Source of the DNA: DASTYK01 sp964384585
GTDB taxonomy: Bacteria > Gemmatimonadota > Gemmatimonadetes > Longimicrobiales > RSA9
Length of the DNA: 33,322 nt
NCBI GenBank assembly: GCA_964384585.1
Contig: CAYLME010000017.1
Span: 1-33,322, forward strand
Direction: 5' to 3'
Positions within the stretch are counted from its first letter, which is position 1; every line of letters begins with the position of its first letter. Below are positions 7,944 through 16,079 of this stretch, piece by piece. The position numbers and the translations under genes are program-made. Below the pieces are notes generated by a model that saw only the letters and a program-made list of their open reading frames with translations, searched no databases and was not told the DNA's origin.

Positions 7944-8720
7944 TTACGCCGGTGGGCCGCCGGGTGGCGGGTTGCCACGTCCTCTGCCCTGTCCGCGGCC
8001 GGGGTTGGTGCCCGGATCCACGGGCGGCTGCACCGGCAGCCGGTCGGCGCGACCACGTGCGCCGGGTATGGCCGGCCGGCCGGGTGCATTCGCTGCATTG
8101 CCGGAGCGCAGGGAGGCTGCGACGGCGGATCCCGCCTGCGCCGGGCCCATCCCCTGGCGGAGCAGCCGATCGATGCCGGCCGGGATATCGTGCAGGTCGG
8201 AGGGCCGGCCGCCCCGCGCGCGCCACGCGCTCAGTACGTCGAGTGCGACGTCGGTCGGGAGGCCACGCTCCTGGAGGTCGGCCAGCACGTGGGCAGCGAC
8301 AGCGACGGGAGCATCATCACCGGCCTGCGCGCGCAGCGTGCGGACAGCCTGGGCGCCGACACCGCGCTGCATCGCATCCGCAACGCCTTCGATCTCTGCG
8401 GGCGGAGCGGGCGCACCGAGTGCGGTGCGCGCCTGCGCGAGGGATTCGAAACGCTGCTCGACGGCCATGATGACGCGGGCGGAAGGGACGTGCTTGGCGA
8501 TCCCTTCGAGTGCCTTGTTCACGAGCGGTTGCGTTGGCAGACCTTCGCGCTCGGCGCGGGCGAGCGTCGCATCGAAGCGAGCGGCCGAGGCAGCGTCGAG
8601 TCCGGCGCGCGCACGCGCAGTCGCGTCCGTCTGCGCCTGCAGTGCGGCAGGCAGCGCGACGAGTGCCCATACGAGTGTGGCCCGAACCAGTACCGCCCCC
8701 GGCATTGTGCGATGGCTCAT
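7944..8720 (-). CDS. Secreted protein of unknown function, Gly/Pro-rich C-terminus
   Basis: This 258-aa protein starts at the ATG with a hydrophobic signal peptide (core VRATLVWALVALPAAL, likely cleaved after LQA) and a GAGAGGAGAG ribosome site just upstream. In-frame sequence extends further upstream, but those residues are Arg-rich and lack a signal peptide. The mature part is helical and Ala-rich, contains repeated motifs like GLPTQPLVNKALEGIA and GLPTDVALDVLSAW, and ends in a low-complexity Gly/Arg/Pro tail (GRGQGRGRGNPPPGGPPA). The spacing of the GLPT motifs suggests two related helical units. I recognise no family. It follows the CBM48 protein by 50 bases and is probably in the same transcript as the sigma factor. 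Confidence 0.65.
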   Translation of the reverse strand: MSHRTMPGAVLVRATLVWALVALPAALQAQTDATARARAGLDAASAARFDATLARAEREGLPTQPLVNKALEGIAKHVPSARVIMAVEQRFESLAQARTALGAPAPPAEIEGVADAMQRGVGAQAVRTLRAQAGDDAPVAVAAHVLADLQERGLPTDVALDVLSAWRARGGRPSDLHDIPAGIDRLLRQGMGPAQAGSAVAASLRSGNAANAPGRPAIPGARGRADRLPVQPPVDPGTNPGRGQGRGRGNPPPGGPPA

Positions 8721-8770
8721 GGATGCTCTCCTCTCCGTCCTCCTGTAAGACGCCCGACACCCCGCGCGCG

Positions 8771-9928
8771 TCACAGTGGCGGTACTACCAGTGTGGCGTT
8801 CCTCTGGCCGAACCCGTCGTCCACGATCCCGGGCACGTCGTCCGGCACGAACCAGGTGCCGTCCGCTTTGCGGAAGGCGAACGTGTAGGAACCCGGCTCC
8901 ACGTGAACCGTGAGCGTCCATGCCCCGCCGCGCTGCTGCATGGCGACGGGGGTCCATCCGTTGAAGCTGCCCGCGACGGACACACTCTCCTCATTGGGCG
9001 CGTGCACGCGCAGGGTCACGGCGCGCCGCCCGGCCGTGGACGCGCCGACCACGGCGACGCCAGCCGTCTCACGCGTCGCATGCAGCTTCACACTCGCCCC
9101 GATACTCACACCAAACCCGGAGCGCGTGCCGTAGAGCGGATCGGTGACGGGCTGCGTCACGAGCGCGATCAGCGTCGTGCGTGACCCCGCCTGGAGCAGG
9201 GCGCCCAGCTCACCACCGGCTTCCTGCTCACCGGCCGCATCCTGCATGCGCAGCGTTGCGAACACAGTGGCCGGCCCGAGCGGTGCCGCCGCGGTTGCGT
9301 GGATCGTCGCGTAGCGTCCGTCCAGCGTGCCGTTCGTTGCATCACGCAGCGCGGCGCCGAACTCGACGTCCATCGCACCGATGTAGCTCGCCGCGGACAG
9401 CGCGCCGCCGCTGATTCGTGTGACACCGTCACGCAGCAGGACGGAATCGCCCTGGGCGCCGTCGTCATAGCGGCTGGACCAGTCGCCGCGCGCGAGATCA
9501 CCCTGCATCGACAGCTGCACCCGCCCTGCGCCGGTGCGAACGCCCGGTATGACGCGCAGCACCTGCGCATCGTAGTCGTAGGGATCCGTGTAGCGGAGCA
9601 CCTGCCCGCTCGCATCGACGGACACGATCGTTGCGCCCGCCCGTTGCGCCCAGGCCGCCATCGCTTCGCCGAACACCCAGCGTCCATCCTGTGTGCGCGC
9701 ACCTGCACCGGTGTGCGCGCGCGCACCGAGGGTCAGTGCGGACGCGGCATCCACCTCCGCCCGCAGGCCGAGTAGCCCGTACGCGGTTGCGTCGGCGACG
9801 ACGCCCGCAGGCGGTTGCGTCGTGCTGGCGCTGGCGTCCACCCAGACGCGGACGCGCTGAGCGTGCGCGGGCAGCGTTGTCGCGAACACGAGGATGAGTG
9901 AAGCGCCGCACGCGGCGCTTCGGATCAG
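8771..9928 (-). CDS. Secreted beta-rich protein with C-terminal glycogen-binding (CBM48/AMPK1) domain
   Basis: Starting at the internal GTG (9889-9887) would give a 372-aa protein with only ten residues before the AHAQ cleavage site, too short for a signal peptide. An in-frame CTG at 9928-9926 gives 13 more residues (385 aa) and completes a normal signal peptide (IRSAACGASLILVFATTLPAHA). That CTG overlaps the upstream stop as CTGA and follows GGAGGG by 4 bases, so I prefer it, although CTG starts are rare. Residues ~12-275 (GTG numbering) are alternating, Gly-rich strands like an outer-membrane barrel or beta-sandwich. Residues ~288-371 form a CBM48/AMPK-beta-type domain with AGSFNGW (W312), W346 and N364, matching sugar-contacting positions W100, W133 and N150 of AMPK beta. 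It may bind alpha-glucan at the cell surface. Confidence 0.75.
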   Translation of the reverse strand: MIRSAACGASLILVFATTLPAHAQRVRVWVDASASTTQPPAGVVADATAYGLLGLRAEVDAASALTLGARAHTGAGARTQDGRWVFGEAMAAWAQRAGATIVSVDASGQVLRYTDPYDYDAQVLRVIPGVRTGAGRVQLSMQGDLARGDWSSRYDDGAQGDSVLLRDGVTRISGGALSAASYIGAMDVEFGAALRDATNGTLDGRYATIHATAAAPLGPATVFATLRMQDAAGEQEAGGELGALLQAGSRTTLIALVTQPVTDPLYGTRSGFGVSIGASVKLHATRETAGVAVVGASTAGRRAVTLRVHAPNEESVSVAGSFNGWTPVAMQQRGGAWTLTVHVEPGSYTFAFRKADGTWFVPDDVPGIVDDGFGQRNATLVVPPL

Positions 9929-10599
9929 ATCGCCCTCCGAACCGGCGTGGCGATCGCGATCAGTGCGTTGCGCATACCGAAGCCGTCGTCCATGTAGCGT
10001 TCGGCGCCGGGATCCGTTTCCCAGCGCTCACCATCGACGACGAACATGTACTTGTGTACGCCCGGCTGCAACGCGAACGTGCCGGTCCAGACGCCGTCCC
10101 CGTCTGCATCGAGAAGCGGCAGTGCGTCCGTCTGCCAGTCATTGAAGTCGCCGGCAAGCGAAACGGAGTGCGCGGCGGGCGCGCTGAAGACGAAGCGCAC
10201 GTACACGACAGCACCGGCCGTAACGTCTGCGCCCGCATCGACGGTGCCGGCTTCGGCTGCTGCGACGTCATCGGCCGGCGTGCCAGGGGTGGAGGCCGCG
10301 CGCGGCATGAAGAGCAGCGCGGCGAGTGCAGCCGCCGCGAGCAGACCGTAAGCGGGTCGCATGACGAGCGTCCGTGGCCGGAGCATCCAGCCGACGGCAC
10401 CGCGCCAGCCCGCGTGCCGGGGTGCGGGCGGCAGGGCGGCAAGCACGCGCGCAGTCAGGTCCGCAGGCGCCGTTTCAGCGTGCAGATCGAGGGCTGCATC
10501 TGCAAGACGGTCCCAGGCATCGGCGTCCGCCTGCAGCGCGGGAGGCAGCGCCTCCCGCGCCAACTCGCCGTCGATGTATTTCTGCAGATCCGGGTCCAT
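9925..10599 (-). CDS. Anti-sigma-factor-like membrane protein with periplasmic glycogen-binding (CBM48) domain
   Basis: This 224-aa protein begins with an anti-sigma-like helical part (MDPDLQKYIDGEL..., residues 1-60) that has no cysteines and so lacks the HxxxCxxC zinc site of classic ZAS domains. A single transmembrane helix spans about residues 83-98 (YGLLAAAALAALLFMP). An Ala/Thr/Asp linker leads to a CBM48/AMPK-beta-type domain at ~130-218 with AGDFNDW (W155), HKYMFVVDGERW (W193) and N211. The lysine that contacts sugar in AMPK beta is Met here. The start overlaps the sigma-factor stop by one base (TGATG) behind GGAGG, so translation is coupled. I infer that it holds the sigma factor at the membrane and responds to a glucan-like or other ligand; sigma binding is not shown by sequence. 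Confidence 0.75.
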   Translation of the reverse strand: MDPDLQKYIDGELAREALPPALQADADAWDRLADAALDLHAETAPADLTARVLAALPPAPRHAGWRGAVGWMLRPRTLVMRPAYGLLAAAALAALLFMPRAASTPGTPADDVAAAEAGTVDAGADVTAGAVVYVRFVFSAPAAHSVSLAGDFNDWQTDALPLLDADGDGVWTGTFALQPGVHKYMFVVDGERWETDPGAERYMDDGFGMRNALIAIATPVRRAI

Positions 10600-11168
10600 C
10601 AGGGCACCTCCTCCAGTGCGTCCTGCAACATCTGCCGTGCGCGATGAACGCGCATCTTGAGTGCGGGCACGGACACGTTCATCAACGCAGACATCTCGTC
10701 GTAGGCCATGCCTTCTGCGTGCTTCAGGATGAATGCTTCACGCAGGCCCGGCGGAAGCTGTGCCAGCGCCTCGTCGAGCAGGTTCCGCAACTCGCTGCGC
10801 TCGAGATCGCGCCCGGGGTCGGCGTCCGAGGCCGCGCCCATCGTCGCGTCCAGCGAGATGTCGCGCCGGCTGCGGCTCTTCAGCCAGTCCTTGGCCTGGT
10901 TCGCGAGGATCCGGAACGCCCAGGCCCCGAACCGGTGCGGCTCGCGACAGCGGCCGAGCTGCGTGTACGCCTTCACGAACGCCGCCTGCACCAGATCCGC
11001 GGCGGCGTCCGCCTCGCGGGTCATCCGGAGCGCATGCCGGTACAGCAGGTCCTGGTGGCGCTCGACGAGCATCGCGAACGCGTTGCGATCGCCGGCCAGC
11101 ACCCGTGCCACGATGGCGGCATCGTCGCCGGTCCGCGCCCCATCCGCGCTCGCACTCATGCTCTTCAC
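10599..11168 (-). CDS. ECF-type RNA polymerase sigma factor
   Basis: This is a group 4 (ECF) sigma factor of 189 aa from the GTG at 11168. Region 2 covers the segment from LVERHQDLLYRHALRM through DLVQAAFVKAY and the RFGAWAFRILANQAKDWL helix, which bind core polymerase and the -10 element. After a short linker, region 4 (LPPGLREAFILKHAEGMAYDEMSALMNVSVPALKMRVHRAR) is the -35-binding helix-turn-helix. AAGGAGG lies 11 bases before this GTG and a TATGAT sequence sits just before that. An in-frame GTG at 11195 (198 aa) has no ribosome site and would fall next to TATGAT, so I reject it. The next gene is a one-base-overlapping anti-sigma-like protein, so the pair is probably a signal-transduction unit. 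Confidence 0.9.
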   Translation of the reverse strand: MKSMSASADGARTGDDAAIVARVLAGDRNAFAMLVERHQDLLYRHALRMTREADAAADLVQAAFVKAYTQLGRCREPHRFGAWAFRILANQAKDWLKSRSRRDISLDATMGAASDADPGRDLERSELRNLLDEALAQLPPGLREAFILKHAEGMAYDEMSALMNVSVPALKMRVHRARQMLQDALEEVP

Positions 11169-11218
11169 AGACGACTCAACCTCCTTGCGCGTCACATCAT
11201 ACGCGCACGCGCGCGGGC

Positions 11219-11248
11219 TTGCCCGTCAACGGGGCGCTTCTCTATGTT
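11219..11248 (+). promoter_or_regulatory. Candidate promoter for citrate synthase
   Basis: TTGCCC (11219-11224), an 18-base spacer and TATGTT (11243-11248) match the sigma70 consensus at 4/6 each. The leader would be about 125 bases. The site lies in the divergent gap between the ECF sigma gene and gltA. Confidence 0.4.
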
Positions 11249-11378
11249 CGCCCCCGCCAGCCGGCCCCCGCGCATGCGCCGGGACGTGCCCGCCTCAGCG
11301 CCGGGGATCACGCCATCGCGCGGCCCGGCACATACATGATCATCGTCCGCCGGCCGCGCCGGAAGGTTGAGTTTTCGA

Positions 11379-12509
11379 ATGTCCACGAAGGGGTTGGAAG
11401 GGGTCGTTGCCGCGCAGACGCGCATCAGCAAGGTAATGGGGGAGGAAGGCCGCCTGATCTACGGCGGCTACGAGATCGACGACCTCGCGCGCAACGCCTC
11501 GTTCGAAGAGGTCTCTCACCTCCTCTGGTACGGCGAGCTTCCGAACCGTTCTGACCTCGAGCGTCTACGCGCGGAGCTGCTGCGGGGCGCCAGCGTCGAT
11601 GAGCGCGTGCTCGGCGTGGTGCGTGCGGCACCGGGCGATGCGCACCCGATGGCGACACTGCGCACGGCCGTTTCCGCGCTCGCCTACACTGACCCCGAGG
11701 CCGAAGACATGTCGGCGGGCGCGAACCAGCGAAAGGCCATCCGGCTTACCGGCCAGGCGATCACGATCACGGCCGCCCTTGATCGCATCCGCAAGGGCAG
11801 GGACCCGATCGCGCCACGCGAGGATCTCGGCCTCGCCGCAAACCTGCTGTACATGCTGAACGGGGAAGAACCCGACCCGGACGCCGAGCGCATCATCGAC
11901 GCCGCGCTGACCCTGCACGCTGAACACGGACTGAACGCATCCACGTTTGCGGCGCGTGTGACTGCGGCCACGCTCGCCGACATGCACTCGGCCATCACCT
12001 CGGCAATCGGCACGCTCAAGGGACCGCTGCACGGTGGCGCCAACGAGCGCGTGATGCAGATGCTGCTCGACATCGATCGACCGGAGAAGGCAGAGGCATG
12101 GGTCACGGCAGCGCTCGGTCGAGGTGAGAAGATCATGGGCTTCGGCCACCGCGTGTACCGGGCGCTGGATCCGCGTGCACCGATACTGAAGGAACTGGCC
12201 GGTCGGCTGAGCGATCGTGGAGGCGAGACGCGCTGGCTCGACATCTCCGACCAGGTACAGCAGGTGATGGCGCGCGAGATGCAGGCGCGCGGTAAGAAGA
12301 TTTACCCGAACGTGGACTTCTTCAGCGCTTCCGTCTACTACACGCTCGGTATCGAGATGGACCTCTTCACGAATGTCTTCGCATGCGCTCGCATGTCCGG
12401 CTGGACCGCGCACGTCATCGAGCAGTGGCAGGACAACCGGCTGATCCGGCCGCGTGCGGAGTACATCGGACCCGAGCGGCGCGAAGTCGTGCCGATCGAA
12501 ACGCGCTGA
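11379..12509 (+). CDS. gltA: Citrate synthase
   Basis: This 376-aa enzyme condenses acetyl-CoA with oxaloacetate to citrate, the entry step of the TCA cycle. The catalytic triad is visible: H218 (GPLHGGANE), H257 (MGFGHRVYRALDPRAP) and D313 (YPNVDFFSASVYY). Length and the N-terminus (STKGLEGVVAAQTRISKV) fit the short type I citrate synthases related to Bacillus CitZ; 2-methylcitrate synthase is a close relative and cannot be fully excluded. The ATG at 11379 follows GGAAGG at 11361-11366. It is the first gene of the long plus-strand housekeeping run, with pepA 18 bases downstream. Confidence 0.93.
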   Translation: MSTKGLEGVVAAQTRISKVMGEEGRLIYGGYEIDDLARNASFEEVSHLLWYGELPNRSDLERLRAELLRGASVDERVLGVVRAAPGDAHPMATLRTAVSALAYTDPEAEDMSAGANQRKAIRLTGQAITITAALDRIRKGRDPIAPREDLGLAANLLYMLNGEEPDPDAERIIDAALTLHAEHGLNASTFAARVTAATLADMHSAITSAIGTLKGPLHGGANERVMQMLLDIDRPEKAEAWVTAALGRGEKIMGFGHRVYRALDPRAPILKELAGRLSDRGGETRWLDISDQVQQVMAREMQARGKKIYPNVDFFSASVYYTLGIEMDLFTNVFACARMSGWTAHVIEQWQDNRLIRPRAEYIGPERREVVPIETR

Positions 12510-12527
12510 CGCCCGGAGGGACCGACC

Positions 12528-14060
12528 ATGGCCGAGCTCCATATCCGCACCGTGCATGCGCCGATCGACGAGATCCGCACGCCGCTGCTCGTGCTCCACG
12601 TCTTCGAACGCGACAAGGAGCCGTTCGGCTTCGTCGCCAAGGTGGACGCACTCTACAACGGGGCGATCTCGCGCGTGCTGCAGAGTGGCGATTTCAGCGG
12701 CCGCAAGGAAGATACGCTGCTGCTCTACCCGCCGAGCGGCACGCCCGGGATCGAGCGCGTGCTGCTCGTCGGTGTCGGAAAACGCGAGGAGCACACGGTC
12801 GAGCGGCTGCGACGCGTGGTCGGTGTCGCGGTGCGACAGGCCGAGAAGCTGAACATCAGCGATCTCGCGGTCTCCGTCGGACACGTACACCATCTCTCGG
12901 AGGGGATGGGCGACTACTTCGCGGGCCTCGCCGCCGTACAGGCGGCCGTGCTGGCGAGCTGGAATTTCCGCGAGATGAAGTCGCAGCCCGATGAAGACGA
13001 GCCGCGCGGCGAGCTCGCATCACTCACGCTCATCGCGCATACCGAGCGCGAGCAGCGGGAGTTCGAGCGCGCATGCCGGCAGGGCGGAATCACTGCGCGT
13101 GCCGAGAACCTCGCGCGCGAGTTGCAGACACGGCCCGGCAATGTCGTGACGCCGACGTATCTCGGCGAGCGGGCGCAGCAGATCGGCCGCGAGGTCGGCC
13201 TCGATGTCACGGTGCTCGATCGCAAGGCCCTCGAAAAGGAAGGCATGCATGCCCTCCTCGCCGTGGGACAGGGCAGTGTCCAGGAGCCACGGCTGATCGT
13301 CATGGAGCATCGCAAGGGACCGAAGGGCTCCAAGCCGCTCGTGCTCGTCGGCAAGGGCATCAGCTTCGATACCGGCGGCATCTCGCTCAAGCCGCCGCAG
13401 AGCATGGAGGACATGAAGTACGACATGTCCGGTGCTGCGGCCGTGATCGCCGCGATGTGGGGAATCGCGAAGCTGGAGCTCGCGATCAACGTGGTCGCCA
13501 TCGTCGCGTCGGCCGAGAACATGCCGAGCGGAACCGCGGTCAAGCCCGGCGACGTGATCGGCAGCCATCTCGGCAAGACCATCGAGGTCGTCAACACGGA
13601 TGCGGAAGGACGTCTCGTTCTCGCGGACGCGCTCTCGTGGGCGCGACGCTATGATCCGGCAGCGATCGTCGATGCCGCCACGCTCACCGGCGCGATCGTG
13701 ATCGCACTCGGTCACCACGGCATCGGCCTGATGGGCAACAACGGACCTCTGCTCGACGAGCTGACCGCGGTCGGACTGCGCGTTGGCGAACGCTGCTGGA
13801 AGCTCCCGCTCTGGGACGTGTATCGCGAGCAGATCGACAGCCAGATCGCGGACATCAAGAATACCGGCGGTCGTCCGGCGGGCAGCCTCACGGCCGGATG
13901 GTTCCTGAAGGAGTTCGTCGAAGATCACGTCCCCTGGGCACACCTCGACATCGCGGGTACCGCGTACCGCGAAGAGCCGGTGCCATACCTGCGCAAGGGG
14001 GCGACCGGCTGGCCGACGCGTCTCTTCATCGAATGGGTGCGCGCACGCACCGAAGCGTGA
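12528..14060 (+). CDS. pepA: Leucyl aminopeptidase (M17 family)
   Basis: This 510-aa cytosolic dizinc/dimanganese exopeptidase removes N-terminal residues from peptides. The C-terminal catalytic half carries the metal-binding and signature blocks: GKGISFDTGGISLKP, MKYDMSGAAAV and the M17 signature NTDAEGR (N356-R362) continuing LVLADAL. The N-terminal ~170 residues form the less conserved macro-like domain. A good GGAGGG site precedes the ATG. The product could also act as a DNA-binding regulator, as E. coli PepA does at Xer sites, but nothing here shows that. It sits between gltA and an outer-membrane protein gene. Confidence 0.94.
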   Translation: MAELHIRTVHAPIDEIRTPLLVLHVFERDKEPFGFVAKVDALYNGAISRVLQSGDFSGRKEDTLLLYPPSGTPGIERVLLVGVGKREEHTVERLRRVVGVAVRQAEKLNISDLAVSVGHVHHLSEGMGDYFAGLAAVQAAVLASWNFREMKSQPDEDEPRGELASLTLIAHTEREQREFERACRQGGITARAENLARELQTRPGNVVTPTYLGERAQQIGREVGLDVTVLDRKALEKEGMHALLAVGQGSVQEPRLIVMEHRKGPKGSKPLVLVGKGISFDTGGISLKPPQSMEDMKYDMSGAAAVIAAMWGIAKLELAINVVAIVASAENMPSGTAVKPGDVIGSHLGKTIEVVNTDAEGRLVLADALSWARRYDPAAIVDAATLTGAIVIALGHHGIGLMGNNGPLLDELTAVGLRVGERCWKLPLWDVYREQIDSQIADIKNTGGRPAGSLTAGWFLKEFVEDHVPWAHLDIAGTAYREEPVPYLRKGATGWPTRLFIEWVRARTEA

Positions 14061-14080
14061 CGCACACCACGGCGAGGTGG

Positions 14081-15988
14081 ATGAAGAGACTGCGCAGCGC
14101 GATGGCTGACGCGCCTCGATGCGCGCCGCTCGTGCGCGGCTGCGCTCGTGCGTCCCGGCGATCGCTGCCGGGACGTTCGCTTGCGCTGATGGTGTTCGCG
14201 GTGTGCACCGGGGTGCCGCAGCCGACGCAGGCGCAGGTGCCGGACACGGTGCGCACACCTGCGGATTCGCTGCCCGTGCCAGCGGACAGCCTGCAGCCTG
14301 TAGTGCAGGATACGGCGGCGCAGGACAGCGTTCCGCCAGCGCCGCCGCCGCCGATGCCCGTGCTGCCGCCGGCGCTCCCCGCGGGCTTCGCGACCGGCAT
14401 CTGGGAGTGGGATCGCGCCGCGCTCATACGCGAGCCGTTCCTCAGTGTCGCCGACCTGCTCGATCGCATACCCGGCGTGATACCGGTGCGCTCGGGCCTC
14501 TTCCTGCACCCGGAAGCGACGAGCGCATGGGGTTCGTCCGCCGGCGGCGTCGAGGTCGAGCTCGACGGCTTCACGTTGTGGCCGCTCGACGATCCGACCT
14601 TCGACCTCTCGCACATCGAGCTCATCACTCTCGAGTCCGTGCGCATCGAGCGTCGCGCCGCCGGCGTGCGCATCGTGCTGCGCACAGTCGAGCCGTCTGA
14701 TCCCGAGCCGTACACGCGCATCGAGGCAGGCATCGGCGAGCCAGTTGGTCTCAACGTGTTTCGCGGCGTGTTCCTGGCCCCGAAATTCATGTTCGGTCCA
14801 TTCGGAGCCGCGGTCGATCGGTTCGAGACGCAGGGCATCGGCGCGCGCGAGGACGCGGACCTTTTTACCGGCTGGGTGAAGTGGGGCGTCACCGGCGAGC
14901 ATGCCGGCGCGCAGGTCGAGTTCCGTCAGCAGTCGTTCGACCGGGGCGGCTCGAGCCCGTGGCGAGCCGAGATGAGTCGCCGCGACATCATCCTGCGCAC
15001 ACGCTGGGCACCGGCCGATGGTGTCGCGCTGGAGGCGTTCGGCGGTCATTCACGCGCCGACCTCTCCGTGCCGGACGATCCGGACTCGGACGTGGAGCGT
15101 GACGTGGTGCAGGCAGGCACGCGCGCCTCGCTCGTGCGCGGGCCGCTGCGGATGCAGGCCGGCTTCCGTTTCAACAACGAGCGGCGCATGCCGGTCGCAC
15201 AGCTGGACGCGCGCTCATGGCTGCAGGTGCATCGCTCGTTCGGATTCGGCGGTGAGGTGCAGCATGGCCGCTGGCGTGACGACGACGTCGTGACGAACTA
15301 CCAGGTCCAGGGCGTGCTCACGCCACTGCCCGCGGTCTCGCTCTTCGCGCAGTACAACGGCGGATCCACCGGCGCGCCGGCGTGGGAAGATCTCGAGCGC
15401 CACATATTGCGGAGCGAGCACACCCAGCTGCGGGCCGGCGGCGCCCTGAACTGGCGCGGGATCGACGTCGGCGCCGCGTACCTCGACGTCGAGCGCGACT
15501 CGCTCTTCGGTTTCGGCATGCCGTTCGACGTCGACTCGACCGCGGCGCCGCTCGCGGGCGGGCGCTTGAAGGGCTGGGAGCTGTACGGGCGCGTGCCGCT
15601 CTTCCGTGACATCGTTTCGGTGGATGGCGGTCTCACCAACTGGTTCGACTGGCAGACCAGCATCTACACGCCGTCGCAAAGCTGGCGCGCTGCGCTCCAG
15701 GCGCACTGGATTCCGCTGGAGTCCGGCAACCTCGAGATCCTGGCCCGCGTCCAGGCCCGCGACCGCGACGCCTTCTTCATGCCGACCCGCGTGAGCCCGG
15801 GCCTGCCCGACCTGAACGTCGCGCCCGGCAGCACCCTGTTGGACGGCTGGCTGGTCATCCGGATCGTGACGGTGCAGGCATATTTGCGCTACGAGGACAT
15901 CGCGGGACAGGGCTTCGCCGACGCCCCCGGCCGCGTCATTTCCGGGCCCCGCATCGTGTATGGCGTGAAATGGTCGTTCCTCAACTGA
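14081..15988 (+). CDS. Outer-membrane beta-barrel protein with TonB-plug-like domain
   Basis: This protein has about 635 aa from the ATG at 14081. A GTG at 14057 overlapping the pepA stop (GTGA) is an in-frame alternative that adds eight residues. A long basic N-terminus leads to a hydrophobic signal core (SLALMVFAVCTGVP) and cleavage near TQAQ. A Pro/Asp/Ser linker (PVPADSLQP..., PPAPPPPMPVLPP) follows. Residues ~118-205 resemble a TonB-receptor plug (SVADLLDRIPGVIPVRSG; SIGGVEVELDG-like strand; SVRIERRAAG). The remainder alternates aromatic and polar residues as in barrel strands and ends GVKWSFLN. No TonB box is obvious. The substrate is unknown. A plug without a typical long receptor barrel makes a specialised porin or a degenerate TonB receptor possible. 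Confidence 0.75.
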   Translation: MKRLRSAMADAPRCAPLVRGCARASRRSLPGRSLALMVFAVCTGVPQPTQAQVPDTVRTPADSLPVPADSLQPVVQDTAAQDSVPPAPPPPMPVLPPALPAGFATGIWEWDRAALIREPFLSVADLLDRIPGVIPVRSGLFLHPEATSAWGSSAGGVEVELDGFTLWPLDDPTFDLSHIELITLESVRIERRAAGVRIVLRTVEPSDPEPYTRIEAGIGEPVGLNVFRGVFLAPKFMFGPFGAAVDRFETQGIGAREDADLFTGWVKWGVTGEHAGAQVEFRQQSFDRGGSSPWRAEMSRRDIILRTRWAPADGVALEAFGGHSRADLSVPDDPDSDVERDVVQAGTRASLVRGPLRMQAGFRFNNERRMPVAQLDARSWLQVHRSFGFGGEVQHGRWRDDDVVTNYQVQGVLTPLPAVSLFAQYNGGSTGAPAWEDLERHILRSEHTQLRAGGALNWRGIDVGAAYLDVERDSLFGFGMPFDVDSTAAPLAGGRLKGWELYGRVPLFRDIVSVDGGLTNWFDWQTSIYTPSQSWRAALQAHWIPLESGNLEILARVQARDRDAFFMPTRVSPGLPDLNVAPGSTLLDGWLVIRIVTVQAYLRYEDIAGQGFADAPGRVISGPRIVYGVKWSFLN

Positions 15989-16029
15989 GCGCGGGACTGC
16001 GCCCGGGCGCGGCCCGGCCGCCGGCTCCG

Positions 16030-16058
16030 TTGAACTTCCCGTCCGGTTCGCGTAGCTT
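16030..16058 (+). promoter_or_regulatory. Candidate promoter for the yicC-gmk-rpoZ-coaBC run
   Basis: TTGAAC (16030-16035), a 17-base spacer and TAGCTT (16053-16058) continuing TG. The -10 region reads TAGCTTTG, an exact match to the Bacteroidetes-type TAnnTTTG element, although only 3/6 to TATAAT. It lies 22 bases before the yicC ATG. Confidence 0.45.
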
Positions 16059-16079
16059 TGCGGGCTCGATGGAGACACG

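Noticed and set aside
7294..8748. Plus-strand open frames of 484 and 345 codons opposite the minus-strand genes
   Set aside because: Compositions are Arg/Ser/Cys-biased with no domain, whereas the minus strand has signal peptides, ribosome sites and gene-to-gene spacing that make sense.
11196..11229. TTGACG and TATGAT on the minus strand upstream of the ECF sigma gene as a sigma70 promoter
   Set aside because: The spacer is 22 bases, too long for a normal sigma70 promoter. An autoregulated ECF promoter is possible, but its motif cannot be defined from one site.
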